This document shows positions 23,880 to 62,000 of a stretch of 64,000 nucleotides of DNA, in pieces (the stretch's first letter is position 1; each line of letters starts with the position of its first letter). The DNA lies in the NCBI GenBank assembly GCA_025642075.2, contig JAODUO010000046.1, positions 270,001 through 334,000 on the forward strand, given 5' to 3'. The position numbers and the translations under genes are program-made. The notes below the pieces were generated by a model. That model made no database searches. It was given only the letters and a program-made list of their open reading frames with translations, and was not told where the DNA came from. This DNA comes from Ridgeia piscesae (taxonomy: Eukaryota; Annelida; Polychaeta; Sabellida; Siboglinidae).

Positions 23880-25340
23880 TCACGAACTAACGAAATACAC
23901 GTGTTCGGCATCCATTGGTGGTAGCCTGACGGAACCTTTTTCTAGCAACAGGTTACCTCATGGACAAGTATGTCAACTGATTATCATTAAACTGATGTCA
24001 CAAACAGTGCAGTTATAAAGATTGTATAAATCAGTATCACACACACTCACCTCAGTGCTACGCTAGGGCACGCCAATAGTCCTTCGTAATACAATGCCGA
24101 TTTAAATATAACATTAATATAAAATTCACAGACGTTTTCAGTCGTTTTATTGGATACAAACACTTGGACTAAGCAGCCACAAAACCCTATTGAAAATACA
24201 CGTCACAACTTTTCAAAAAGCATGGATAATCAACTTGAATAATCGACGATAATAATCATGGATATATAAGTATACTAAATGTATTCACTTTCTCGTAATA
24301 GTTAACCCAAAAAACTTCAAGCGATGACAACAACCTACACGCAGGCTACACATTATGAATAAACAATTGAAATTTAGTTTTACAGCCACTGTACACGAGC
24401 AGAATTATAAACTAACGATATGCAGAACATATACGTTTTGATATTCATGCTCTCACGTTTAAGCTTGTAACATATTAGCAGTGCATTAACGCATCAGTGA
24501 GACAATTATACAAACACATCTATACAAATGTAAGTCAAATGGACAACACGTGCACTATAGAGTGAACAGCAATCATTTCACGGGTATGTGCAAATACGAA
24601 TATAATAATATAGGCATATGGCTGGTCCGAGATAAGATTTAGGAATTAAGAAACACGTGAAATTGGATATTGTTTGTAGCGGACCGAAACACATAAATGC
24701 ATAAATGCATAAATGCATAAATGCATAAATGCATAAATGCATAAATGCATAAATGCATAAATACATAAATACACAAATACACAAATACACGAATACACGA
24801 ATACACGAATACATGAATACACAAATACATAAATACATTAATACATTAATACATTATTAATATATTAATACATTAATATACTAATACATTAATACATTAA
24901 CACATTAACACATTAACACATTAAGACATTAAGACATTAATACATTAACACATTAATACATTAATACATTAATACATTAAGACATTAATACATTAATACA
25001 TTAATACATTAATACATTAATACATTAATACATTAATACATTAATACATTAATACATTAATACATTAATACATTAATACATTAATACATTAATACATTAA
25101 TACATTAATACATTAATACATTAATATACTAATACATCAATACGTAAATACGTAAATACGTAAATACGTAAATACGTAAATACATAAATACATAAATACA
25201 TGAATACATGAACATAAATACATTAATACAATAATATATTATTAATATATTAATATATTAATACATTAATATACTAATACATTAATACGTTAATACATAA
25301 ATACGTTAATACGTAAATACGTAAATACATACAGACATAC
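23880..25340. repeat. Right arm of the inverted repeat and 8-bp repeats
   Basis: 23880-24650 is the diverged inverted match of 20170-21480. From 24690 to 25335 lie 8-bp arrays: first CATAAATG, then CAAATACA/CGAATACA, then a long ATTAATAC block, with CGTAAATA variants. Confidence 0.85.
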
Positions 25341-25802
25341 AGACATACATATCTCCTTCCCTTTCCATCTTCCAACATCCCTCGTTCCCTTTGTTTCTCT
25401 CTCCACCCGACCCTCCCTTCGTTTCTGTGTCCGCCCCCTCCCCTATTCCTCCTTCCGTCCCTTTCCCATCCCCCGTCTCTCCTTCCCTCCTTTAGTTATC
25501 TTAATCATCAAATTTTTTTAAGGATTATCAGTGATTTATTGGAAGATTGAATATTTCTTGTATAACTGGCTTTGTGCTTTAATTCATGTGACTTATGTTC
25601 GTAGCCAAACAGAGATTATATTTCCGTTATTTTTATCTGGTGATTTCTCACCCATGATAATATGCATGATTGTGGCACAATTTCTTAAGAATACAATTTT
25701 TGAAGAAATCAATTTTTGATGAAATTTTAAGTGAATTATTACAACATTCTGTATGTTTCATGCAGTTTTTAAAACAATTACGCTGTGCTGTGACTTAATT
25801 TC
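25341..25802. other. Pyrimidine-rich remnant and unique sequence beyond copy B
   Basis: 25345-25500 is CTCC/CCTTCC-rich and reads as the decayed inverse of the purine-rich array beyond copy A. 25500-25802 is AT-rich 3' flank of copy B with a possible ATTAAA signal at 25578-25583 (minus strand). Confidence 0.6.
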
Positions 25803-44566
<18,764 letters not shown>

Positions 44567-45064
44567 CGTGTCTCCTCTACCGTCCGCGCTCTGTCTGACG
44601 CTGTTGCTCACACGGTCGGGTGACAACATCAGCCTCGTCACCTGGGAGATTGTCGTCAGGCTAAACACTCGCAGTTCGCACACGTGCATATATATCCATA
44701 TCCACACTGACAGTGAGTGCAATGATACTATTGTTACACCTAGATTTGGTGACAGAGGATTCAAGACAACTACTGCGAAGCTCGGGTTTGTATTTAAATA
44801 ATTGGCGCAAAACAAACATTTCAAATTTACGATCGCTCACCTCAACTTTAATAATCGCAGAGTGACACTCCCCTTGGGAGAATGAGACTCTACATGTACC
44901 ACTGATATGTTTTATATGTACAACTGGTGATAAAGTACTTGTTTTATGTGTCACGCCTGTCAAGCTCTGTGAAACAGAACCGTAAGAAACTTAGTAATGA
45001 CACACACACAAACATAAAAATAATCGGTACAATTCAAAACATTTACACGTAACGTTGTCGGCTT
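44567..45064. other. Upstream region of copy B
   Basis: Would hold the promoter and 5' UTR of copy B. No convincing TATA box or CpG-rich stretch is seen; a decisive call is not possible from sequence alone. Confidence 0.4.
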
Positions 45065-45810
<746 letters not shown>

Positions 45811-45816
45811 TCTCCT

Positions 45817-47730
45817 TATGGGATGACGTGTGTGAGACTACTGGGATGACGTGTATGAGACTACTGGGATGACGTGTATGAGACTACTGGGATGACGTGT
45901 ATGAGACTACTGGGATGACGTGTGTGAGACTACTGGGACGACGTGTATGAGACTACAGGGATGACGTGTATGAGACTACTGGGATGACGTTTGTGAGACT
46001 ACTGGGATGACGTATGTGAGACTACTGGGATGACGTGTATGAGACTACTGGGATGACGTGTATGAGACTACTTGGATGACGTGTGTGAGACTACTGGGAT
46101 GACGTGTATGAGGCTAATGGGATGACGTGTATTAGACTACTGGGACGATGTGTGTGAGACTACTGGGATGACGTGTATGAGACTACTGGGACGACGTGTA
46201 TGAGATTACTGGGATGACGTGTATGAGATTACTGGGATGACGTGTATGAGACTACTGGGATGACGTGTATGAGACTACTGGGATGACGTGTATGAGACTA
46301 CTGGGATGACGTGTATGAGACTACTGGGATGACGTGTATGTGGACCACTGGGATGACGTTATGAGACTACTGGGATGACGTGTGCGAGGCTACTGGGATG
46401 ACATGTATGAGACTACTGGGATGACGTGTATGAGATTACTGGGATGACGTGTGTGAGACTAGTGGGATGACGTGCCTAAGACTACTGGGACGACGTGTAT
46501 GAGACTACTGGGATGACGTATGTGAGATTATTGGGATGACGTATATGAGACTACTGGGATGACGTGTGAGACTACTGGGATGACGTGTGTGAGATTATTG
46601 GGATGACTTGTATGAGACTACTGGGACGACGTGTATGAGATTATTGGGATGACGTGTATGAGACTACTGGGATGACGTATGTGAGATTATTGGGATGACG
46701 TGTATGAGACTACTGGGATGACGTGTATGAGACTACTGGGATGACGTATGTGAGATTATTGGGATGACGTGTATGAGACTACTGGGATGACGTGTATGAG
46801 ACCACTGGGATGACGTGAATGAGATTATTGGGATGACGTGTATGAGACTACTGGGATGACGTGTGTGAGACTACTGGGATGACGTGTATGAGACTACTGG
46901 GATGACGTGTATGAGACTACTGGGATGACGTGTATGAGACTACTGGGATGACGTATGTGAGATTATTGGGATGACGTGTATGAGACTACTGGGACGACGT
47001 GTATGAGACTACTGGGATAACGTGTATGAGACTACTGGGACGACGGGTATGAGACTACTGGGATGACGTGTGTGAGACTACTGGGATGACGTGTATGAGA
47101 CTACTGGGATGACGTGTATGAGATTATTGGGATGACGTGTGTGAGACTACTGGGATGACGTGTATGAGACTACTGGGATGACGTGTATGAGATTATTGGG
47201 ATGACGTGTGTGAGACTACTGGGATGACGTGTATGAGACTACTGGGATGACGTGTATGAGACTACTGGGATGACGTGTGTGAGACTACTGGGATGACGTG
47301 TATGAGACTACTGGGATGACGTGTATGAGACTACTGGGATGACGTGTGTGAGACTACTGGGATGACGTGTATGAGACTACTGGGATGACGTGTATGAGAC
47401 TACTGGGATGACGTGTGTGAGACTACTGGGATGACATGTGTGAGACTACTGGGATGACGTGTATGAGGCTACTGGGATGACGTGTATGAGGCTACTGGGA
47501 TGACGTGTATGAGACTACTGGGACGACGTGTGTGAGACTACTGGGATGACGTGTGTGAGACTACTGGGATGACGTGTGTGAGACTACTGGTATGACATGT
47601 GTGAGATTACTGGGTCGACGTGTCTGAGACTACTGCGATGACGTGTATGAGACTACTGGGACGACGTGTACGAGACTACTGGGTCGACGTGTGTGAGACT
47701 ACTGGGTCGACGTGTCTGAGGACCGTATGT
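45817..47730. repeat. 23-bp minisatellite (GATGACGTGTATGAGACTAC)
   Basis: About 82 units of TACTGGGATGACGTGTATGA-GAC with scattered substitutions (GACGACG, GAGATTATT). Each unit carries the core TGACGT. Confidence 0.95.
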
Positions 47731-47906
47731 GGGGCTGTGGGAGTGACTGGTGTTAATGGATCTGATGGAACTGAACTTACTGGACTCCATGACGTGACTA
47801 TAATTGGGTCGTGCTTGTGGACAGTGTCAATCAGTAAACATATTGAGCTGGTTGACTGGTGTAATTCTGTGTTTTATTCCTGTAAATCATATACATATAC
47901 ACTATA

Positions 47907-47907
<1 letters not shown>

Positions 47908-47949
<42 letters not shown>

Positions 47950-48003
47950 GTACATACATGTATATATATATATGTAAGTATATATATATGTGTGTGTGTA
48001 TGG

Positions 48004-48061
<58 letters not shown>

Positions 48062-48172
48062 CGCATCCGCTCATGCACGCGCACCATGAAGAGATAGGGA
48101 GAGGGGGAGAGAGAGAGATGGAGAGAGAGAGAGAGAGAGGGAGAGAAAGGGATAGGGAGAGAAAGTGAGGGA

Positions 48173-48264
<92 letters not shown>

Positions 48265-48338
48265 AAGAAAGTGGGGATCGAGATAGGGAGCACGCGAGAG
48301 AGAGCTAGAGAGGGGCGCGAGGGAGACAGTGAGTGAAT

Positions 48339-48389
<51 letters not shown>

Positions 48390-48510
48390 AGGGAGGGAGG
48401 AGGGAGAGAGGGAGGGAGAGAGGAAGAGAGGAGAGGAGAGGAGAGAGATATAGATAGAGAGAGAGAGAGAGTGAGAGAGATATATATATATAGATAGAGA
48501 GAGAGAGAGT

Positions 48511-48578
<68 letters not shown>

Positions 48579-48655
48579 TCGAGATAAATAGAGAGCAAGC
48601 GAGAGAGAGAGAGAACTAGAGAAGGGCGCGAGGGAGGAAGTGAGGTGGAGTGAGT
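47908..48655. repeat. (TA)n, (GT)n and (GA)n arrays
   Basis: (TA)n runs at 47908-47948 and 48003-48055, then GA-rich blocks with (GT)n at 48176-48227, long (GA)n at 48339-48382 and 48510-48575, and GGAGG runs. Frames rich in Ser-Leu are artefacts. Confidence 0.94.
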
Positions 48656-48974
48656 GATTAAGTAATTTAATATAGACGGAAATAATACAAAGTGACCTAT
48701 TTGTCACCTCTCAACGAAACTCGTTCTTTACCCGACCTGAATATTAGGACCACGATGGATCTGCTAGATGTGCATCAGTCGTCTTTGCAGGACCGAATAC
48801 TAAAATCTGAAAAGACGTCCAAGTGATGCAACTTCATCAACGTGTTGGCCTTTTTTGCTACAGGCGGGACATTTACTATATGTGGTTGCATTATCGCGCA
48901 TGACAGATAATGACACGTTAACTAACTCTTCATAAAACGTCATTAGATATAGATTTTAAAAAAATATTATTTAC

Positions 48975-49580
<606 letters not shown>

Positions 49581-50204
49581 CACACATGTAAATATTTGTA
49601 TTTTTTGTCATGTTGACATTGCAATGCTTCGCTACCGTCGTTAACTCAGTATGCAAACTATAGATGGCAATTTAACGCTTGTTGTACCATTTCTGAGTTA
49701 AGGAAGTGGCCCATATTTTCTGGTGGCTCATAGTAGCAAACCTTCTTCTTCTCTTCTTCACATTCTTGTAGTTACCTCTGTATTGGTTTAGAGGAACAAT
49801 CCATAGTCTGCTCATGCGCAGTTTTAACCCAATGATTAAAAGTAGTGTTTTCTCTTATTTGTTTTCCAGATTTCTGAAGTGTCTTCATCTAAGTGCTTGC
49901 CGATGACACTCTGTCGGGGATCCTATTCCACAGTCAGATGGCTAAAGTCAGGGTATATTCTCCTCGTGGCAAGGCGTTGGACAGCTTCGATTAAGTTTGT
50001 CAGATGTTGCTGGAGGGATCCCACACGACAGAGGCGTTCTCCAACACACGGCGGACCAGACCTTTGCAGCAAAGTGAGTGCACATGTGGGGGGCATCCTT
50101 TAGTATATCCACATGTCGAAATATATGGCTTCATTCATGACTTCATTTACCCGGACTACATCTGACAACACCATCAATGTGGAAATTAACAAACGTATTC
50201 CGGA

Positions 50205-50690
50205 GCCTTTGGAGGATTAGGGAAGCGTGTGTGGTCATAACGTGACATTACAGTCTCTACGATGTAAAAGGTATACAAGGCAATGCTACCGTATTCAGCT
50301 GAGACATATACTCTCTACCGTCACCCCATCAGAACACTTTCCTAAGTGCATCCCCGGCATCTACGACACATCTCCGGGTCTCGTGGAAAGACAACATCCC
50401 AAACGTTGAAGTCTTGAGACGGGCTAATAAGTCCAGCAAAGAATCCATTCTAACGGCTTCCCAACTCCGGTGGACTGGACAAGTTACTTGTATGAACAAC
50501 AGCAGATCCCCAAAGGCTGTGTTCTTTGGTGAATTAGTCAACAGGAAAAGTCTTCATGTCAGACATCGACTGAGGTACAAAGATGTGGTTAAAAGACACC
50601 TGAAAGATACAAATATCCCTGTAAACACTTGGGAGACCTCTACACAAGACTGACAACAGTGTCGGCATGCCAAACAACAAAGGAAGAGCC
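50205..50690 (+). mobile_element. LINE 3' fragment (C-terminal reverse transcriptase ORF)
   Basis: The frame around 50410-50650 gives LRRANKSSKESILTASQLRW, TGQVTCMNNSRSPKAVFFGE and LRYKDVVKRHLKDTNIPVNT. This is the characteristic C-terminal tail of a widespread animal LINE ORF2. Upstream 50227-50409 is in another frame and more decayed. It is a dead fragment. Confidence 0.75.
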
Positions 50691-52425
50691 ATAATTATTA
50701 TAGACTATAATATTAAGAGAGTAACAATAAATAAGTAATTCTCAAAAATGCAAAGGGTATGTATGTGTTGCTTTTGGCCACTGACAATTATATGCTGAAG
50801 TCGGCTTTTGCAAAATTGATAAAACACCCCGTAGTTGACACCTGGTGTCAAGGGACGGGACATATAGCGAACGGGACATATAGCGAAAGGCCTATTTCAC
50901 AATAGCACGTCGCACTTCACGTTATAACGGATAACGTAACATCCTCGTTCCAAAAACCGCGGGAATTTAAGCCGTGCTACGATTGGTCTAATGCGTCTGT
51001 GACGTCACGAAACGTTACGGTAGCTATGCGTTGGCGGATAGAAAGTTCATAATAACCGAAACAGACAAAGGTGAAAGGTGTTTGAAGACGACACCGAAGC
51101 GAAGATCTCGATGCCAGCTACCGCGTCTTGGCACAGGGACACGGCAGAGGGACACGTGAAGGCACTGCAGGAGTGTGGAGTGTAACCGTTGACGCAGTAC
51201 TCAACGGTCGGGACACCCACACTCTTAGGTAAGTCTTATATTACTTTGTAGAAGTCTTGAAACTGATTCTGTCTTTTCAGTTTCGGTAGTTATCCTTGTA
51301 TAATATGTTACAATGTCAAACAAATTAATGTCAGAATAAATTCATTGATGAAGTTAACTAATTATCGGTTATCTTTGCATTTCAGGTGCTTCACGTGTCT
51401 GTCCAGTTCGCCGACGAGTTGTCATTAAGGTTAGATTTTTATAATGATTTTACCATTACAATTTCCGTTTATGACGAGGAGAACATTCCGGGGTCGGGCG
51501 GGGGTCGGGCGGGGTCTCCGGGAAGATTCGGGGTCGGCCTCATCCAATTAGTGACGACTGAGGTGGACGTGACGATAATATCTTGTAAAATATTACTTTA
51601 ATTTATTATGGTTGTGAATCTCTGCTTGCTCTGTGCCTAGTTCTGATTCCGGAGTAAGCCGGAAGTCACAGAGACGACCGATCAACGAATGGTGAATGCC
51701 AAATGATACCTCGCTGATACCGACGGCTAGACGCGTTCTCAACCAACGCGTTACGAAACGTTGGCGCGAAACCTTCGTCATCGTCGATGTCACTCCGCGC
51801 GTGCACTGATACACAAAGTCCGTCGACGTCGACCAAAAAGCGTTCGCTCCATCGGACTGCACAACACCAAATTTCCGTCGAACATGCGCGATGCTCCGAC
51901 CAGCCGACTTCAAGCGAGAAGTCCATCGCTGTAGGCTTAATGCCGTTGTCAGACCGGGTTTACGTCTATCAAGATACGCATGCGCAGATCGGCCAAAGAA
52001 ACACATTTCCGTCGCCGGCGAGATAACTGGGCATGTATTGCCATCTGTGATTGTGACTGAAAACACGTTAAAAGCCGAACTGTTTTACTGCAATCACAAA
52101 AACAAGGCAATGCGTTGCCATGGTGACAATTACGTTCGTTGACGAACGCGAACAATAATTACACGTGGACTCTGATCGTGTCATCTGAGTTAATAAAGTT
52201 GATGCTGCGTGAACCTTGAATAAAGTTGTCGATGTAATTCAATTTTAGCTATGTTCGGTCATGCCCGTTACTAGTTAATCTCGTGATACTTTATCGGTAG
52301 TGGCATATTTAAAATCCCATCACTAACATATAAAGTTCTAGTAAGTAAGTGAAAGATTTTTTGATTTCCTGTTGGTAACCATGTCAAATAGTAAGTCGTG
52401 ATTTCCAATGCGCCATCATCACCCG
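50691..52425. other. No recognised gene
   Basis: A GC-rich stretch at 50930-51210 and a block at 51640-52040 (many CG dinucleotides, both strands partly open) differ from the AT-rich surroundings. No domain was recognised in the frames 51386-51601 or 51593-52066; they may be old transposon pieces or exons of an unknown gene. Confidence 0.4.
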
Positions 52426-52431
52426 ACACTT

Positions 52432-52848
52432 ACATACATACATACATCAGACATACACATACATGCATGCATGCATGCATGCATGCATACATACATACAT
52501 ACATACATACATACATACATACATACATACATACATACATACATACACACATACACACATACACACATACATACATAAATACATACATACATACATACAT
52601 ACATACACACACACATACATACATACATACACACACGTATAAACATACATACATCATGCATGCATGCATGCATACATACATACACGTACATACATACATA
52701 CATACATACATACATACATACATACATACATGCATACATACATACATACATACATACATAGATACACACATACACACGTACGTACATACGTACACACGTA
52801 CACACATACACACATACACACATACACACATACACACATACATAAATA
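52432..52848. repeat. (CATA)n/(CATG)n/(CACA) microsatellite
   Basis: Tetranucleotide CATA arrays with two short CATG blocks and CACATA variants. Confidence 0.95.
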
Positions 52849-53767
52849 GTATATAGTTTACGATAATACTAATACAATCATAATAGTAAAAAAGAAATGT
52901 GTAATAACTATTACAGTTAGACCCTCAACATTTCACAACAGTATGGCCTTTGGCCTATATATTTAGCACAGGCCCCTTCGTCACTAGCAATTTGATTGCC
53001 AATAGGGCCTGCAAGTCTCGCGCGCGAAAACGAGGCTGGGGGCAGTTGGGGGCAGGAGGTCCATTTACTCCATGTTAACAGATAGGACTTAGTTTTGTTT
53101 TGGTCGTAATAATCGAACTGTCCGGAAATAGCGTATTTCAGTTATATTGTCCGAAGGATTATTACAAGCAGAAGCAGTGGAACACTTTGCCGGTGACAAT
53201 GATCACGGAAATCATGAATGTTAATCGATTATTATGGTGGTTGCCATGGCAATAGCGGCAAGTACTTGTGTTTGGCGATCTTGACTAATAATGAACAGTG
53301 CCAGTTTTCGCGCAGTACAACCTGTTTGGGCCAAACGTATACATGTGTTATGATTATGTGCATTTAGACAACTTGTCAGATATAAGTGCTTATCGAAACC
53401 ACAACGTACAGCAATGTAAAACGCAAATCCCGTAAAAGACACATACAGCTTAGCATCGTGTCGATTATCTGCACTACGTAAATCGCTATGTGCCTATGAT
53501 AGTGTGATAAACTCAATATTAAATCGGACATTTAAGATAAGAAATATATCACATAAGATATTTATGAACTGATTTTCCTAGTATTCATCAGTCGGAAGCT
53601 ACAACTGTCATCTACCGTTAGAATATTATTCTTGTGTCCAGTCCCCAATTAGTCTCGCTTAGTCCCCAATAAGCTCCAGTCGTGCAGGCCCTATGGACCT
53701 TGTTCATTATAGCGAGGGAATTCCCTCCGCAATGCATTGTGGGTATATTGTGCTCGTCAAAATTTGT

Positions 53768-54370
53768 TTTAGCCTCGCTTAACCGACTGTCGGTCGGCTG
53801 CGGAACTACGCCGAGAAGACAGTCTGGTGTCTCCCGGTTTTTGAATATTATCCGCGTGATCTTATTATCCAGCTGCCTCCTCACGGACACTGGTTAATCC
53901 TGCCGTAATTTCTATTTTATAAACAACTGCAAATTTTTATTTATTTTGTGTTAATATTATGTTTAATTTGGAATAGTTTTTATAATACAGCATTATTTGA
54001 TAAAAATGTACCCTTATTTAATGTGTATGTTATCCGTGAGGGGCTAAACAATGCTGCCACCTCACGGATACTGGTTAATCCTGCCGTAATTCTTATTAAG
54101 TTTATAAACAACTGTAAATTTGAATTTTTACTTATTTTTGTGTTAATATTCGTTCAATGTTGAATACTTTTCATAGGATATCATTATCTTGTACAAGTAT
54201 ATCGTTATTTGAATTTGTATTTCATAGTTGGCCTGAGAGCCAATCAGCGTCTCTACCCTAATCTGGGGTAAGGCCGCCCTGGCGGTTAACAAATGCAGAG
54301 CATTAGTTTCCCTAGGCAGAGGGGCTTAAAAATGCTGCCACATCACGGAGCCTGGGTAACTGAGGCTAAA
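53768..54370. mobile_element. MITE-like element, copy 2, with internal duplication
   Basis: Inverted ends: TTTAGCCTCGCTTAACC at the left and, reversed, TTTAGCCTCAGTTACCC at the right (three mismatches). It shares internal blocks with 21485-21895 (CATAGTTGGCCTGAGAGCCA, CACGGAGCCTGGGTAA). A block of roughly 180 bp (CTGGTTAATCCTGCCGTAAT onward) is present twice, at about 53880 and 54060. It has no coding capacity. Confidence 0.68.
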
Positions 54371-55743
54371 TTGGTTTGTGCCGCCGTAGCGCTTATTTTT
54401 CCGGCGTTATAAACGTTCCGATTGACGTTTCTGCGCATGCGCGATACATGTAAAATTATTAATGTGCAGCGAAAGGACAATACATTTATGATATAATTAC
54501 TACGGGTTGTTTTATTGTTTTTATTTTATTTTTTATATTGAATAAATTCATCACCATCATGGTTGTCATAAAATCTAAACTAAATTATTTTGCATAATAT
54601 ATAATGGAAATCAACAACATTCAGTAATAGTACTAAAATGTGAGTCACAAAACACTGTTTTAATAATTGTGAAAATCAATATAATTCTCCGTTTGATGTT
54701 CTGTTGCACGAGATAACGGATGCTCCCCCTAAAAATACAAAGCTTCTTGTACGATCAACAAGAGCCTACTGCCAAAGTCCTCCATGTCAATGTTATTTAT
54801 CATTTCGTCCCTCACGTCATCTACTCTCTCTAGATTTGTTCTTTCGCAATTACTAAGCTTAGTAACAAGATCCTGCGTAATCAAATACAATACCGGTACT
54901 GGCGGTACATATCAACACAGGCTGGTCTGACTGAGTGATGCCTAGGCCTAGCGATGCCGATGGGGAATGTCAAACTGGCTTATATCATTATCTTACAAGT
55001 TAGAAAATCCGGGTCAAGCAGACGTTCGCAAGTTGCAGCTCTCGTTGAATTAGCCAACGACTAGTCGCTCTTGTTGCTAACTGCGTTAATGCGTACCTTC
55101 AGAGAAGAAGCACTTTGCCTTTGGAATCGTAGTCATGACGCGCAAAAGCACGTGCGATTTGTTAATGTGTAGGTCGATCTCGCATAAAGCACGTGACCCA
55201 AAAAGCGCAGGACGTCGACAGCTACTGATTGTTTCGCCAGTTATACCCGGTGTAACGGCGATTCTTTTAACGATTAAAAAAGTACGCATTTTACAAATTA
55301 ACTGACTGTTTGTTGACTAGTTAAACTATTAACACATTACACTTCTGGTCATAAAAGAACCGGTTTGGCTATTAGCAAACGAATGGATTGTGCAGCTTTA
55401 ATGCCTCTATCACCATGCCAGTTCCGACGCCAATGTTTACATTCACTGTGTCTGTGGCAGTTAACAAACATGTCACCCATAAGTATGACTGATTATCTAC
55501 GTATAACTGTGACAGTGGCATTGTGCGAATGCTTTGTTAAAACTGACCAAGACAACCATACATATATCGATAGCCGCGATTTGCACTAAATCAGACAACC
55601 CTTCCCAAAATACCTGAACCCTAATCCAATGTCCAGCACCTTCCCCTCAGTAGCGGGAGCTTAATACCTCAATCCCCATGCCAGTTCCGACGCCAATGTT
55701 ATCTACGTTCACCGTGGCAGTAAACAAAGACTGGTTCAGATGT
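54371..55743. other. Intergenic, no gene seen
   Basis: Unique AT-rich sequence. 55298-55401 has a direct copy at 58983-59078 (shared CTGGTCATAAAAGAACC, AGCAAACGAAT, GCAGCTTTAA). CATGCCAGTTCCGACGCCAA occurs twice (near 55413 and 55678), pointing to an unassigned interspersed repeat. Confidence 0.5.
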
Positions 55744-55749
55744 TTTATT
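55744..55749 (-). terminator. Polyadenylation signal AATAAA of the fibrinogen-domain gene
   Basis: AATAAA on the minus strand, about 127 bases after the stop codon of the gene at 55876-57135. Confidence 0.6.
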
Positions 55750-55875
55750 GCATCATCTGACACAATTGTCTACTCAACATTGATGTGTAACCATAACGAG
55801 CAGTACATCAATCAACAACCCTGGGTTTGATCAAGTTAATTGTTTCGCATAAACCGTGAAAGTCCACTGCAGGCA

Positions 55876-57135
55876 TCAGAACAAGCTAGAAAAGAAACTT
55901 GATTCTTGTTCAGCTAATAGCTTCTGACGTTCCGTCTCTTCCTTCTCTTTCTTCTCCCGGGCACGTCTTTTCTTTACAATGATAATGCAGATGATAATCC
56001 CAGCCAGTAACAGGAGAAGACTCGTTATACCGATGACGTTTAGAAATGTTCCTCTTGTTGCAGTTGTCTCTGTTGTTTCTGTTGCGTTTGTCGGTGCTGT
56101 TGTTGTAGTAGTTGTTGGTGTTGTTGTTGCTGTTGCTGCTGTTGCTGTTGCTGCTACAGTTCCGTTGCAATATGTACCCGTGAAGTTACCGACGCACACG
56201 CACGATATTTTCCCCGTCTTCGAATTATACACACAACCTCCATTATTGTGGCACGGGTTAGACTCACACATTGGCCCGCAGTGTGTACTCAGACATTGAC
56301 AGCTATACGAGTCGGAGCTCTCCAGATATTTGCATGTTCCAAGGTTGCAGGGGTTTCTGCAAGGGCGATCAATTTCTAACGGCCGAAACATCATGTAAGC
56401 AGTCCTCAGATTTCTTGTTTTTTTTTGATTACCTACATTCTGCCTTCCTAGTCTCCAACTAAACATGCCTTCATTGCTGATAAACTCGTTGGTTGTATAT
56501 AATCCGGTCAAATACAAGTTTTGACAAACCTTAAACCACCATCCCCCCTTTCTGCGGTCCATGCAATATGCCCTAAACGGTAGTTTGTCACGCGTCGCGA
56601 AAATTGCATCCCGATGATACTCTAAGTCACCCTTAATGCGGCCACCTGCACTGTCAGCTGTTTTGCCAAACCGCAGCCTGTATCTATCCGTTTCGTTCTC
56701 AAGGCTAAAGTCGTCAGCCGTAATGTAACCACTAGTTCCGTTAGACAGGGTTCCTTCAAACCGAAACTTAGCCTTGCCATTCTTAAAGCTTTTTACCAGT
56801 TGATATACGTTTTCATTGCCTAGCCAGAATTCCTTATTTTCGCCCTGTTCTCCAAACCCATTTTTGAACTCCGCCCATCTGACGTCGAAGGCAACCGAAC
56901 CGTCAAACCTATGCACATAAATAATCCATCCCCCACCGTCAGATGTTTGGTGGCATGTTACCTTCACTTTCGAAAAGGATGTCGAACCAGGGTATATAGT
57001 TTCCCCATGCGTCGCTGTCGATAGACGGTAGCATTTCAAATCGATGCAGTCTTTCGGTTTACAGATACATTGTACATTGTACCAGGATAGCAGTACGACC
57101 AATAATACACTGAATTCATCGCAACAATGAACCAT
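55876..57135 (-). CDS. Membrane-anchored fibrinogen-related protein (FReD-EGF-EGF-TM), 419 aa
   Basis: A single uninterrupted frame. Residues 1-23 form a signal peptide (FSVLLVVLLSWYNVQC). Residues about 26-252 are a fibrinogen-related domain: GGGWIIYVHRFDGSVAFDVRW, GFGEQGENKEFWLGN, LPFRAYCM, GGWWFKVCQNLYLTGLY and MMFRP. The usual DxDND calcium site is replaced (FATRDK). Residues 259-290 and 290-323 are two six-cysteine EGF-like modules. Residues 328-361 are a Thr/Ala-rich, mucin-like stalk. Residues 366-387 are one membrane span, followed by a highly charged KKRRAREKKEKEE tail. It is therefore a type I surface protein with a likely recognition role; the ligand is unknown. The start at 57135 was chosen for its signal peptide; the frame is open upstream to 57252. 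An AATAAA follows. No intron is needed, which could mean a retrogene or a naturally intronless gene. It shows no link to the neighbouring LINEs. Confidence 0.88.
   Translation of the reverse strand: MVHCCDEFSVLLVVLLSWYNVQCICKPKDCIDLKCYRLSTATHGETIYPGSTSFSKVKVTCHQTSDGGGWIIYVHRFDGSVAFDVRWAEFKNGFGEQGENKEFWLGNENVYQLVKSFKNGKAKFRFEGTLSNGTSGYITADDFSLENETDRYRLRFGKTADSAGGRIKGDLEYHRDAIFATRDKLPFRAYCMDRRKGGWWFKVCQNLYLTGLYTTNEFISNEGMFSWRLGRQNVGNQKKTRNLRTAYMMFRPLEIDRPCRNPCNLGTCKYLESSDSYSCQCLSTHCGPMCESNPCHNNGGCVYNSKTGKISCVCVGNFTGTYCNGTVAATATAATATTTPTTTTTTAPTNATETTETTATRGTFLNVIGITSLLLLLAGIIICIIIVKKRRAREKKEKEETERQKLLAEQESSFFSSLF

Positions 57136-62000
<4,865 letters not shown>

Noticed and set aside
24690..25335. 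Regular short repeats that might suggest a CRISPR-like array
   Set aside because: They are contiguous 8-bp units without unique spacers, in an animal genome.
51386..52066. Possible protein-coding exons in a GC-rich stretch
   Set aside because: No domain is recognised, both strands are partly open, and there is no splice-phase partner to support them.
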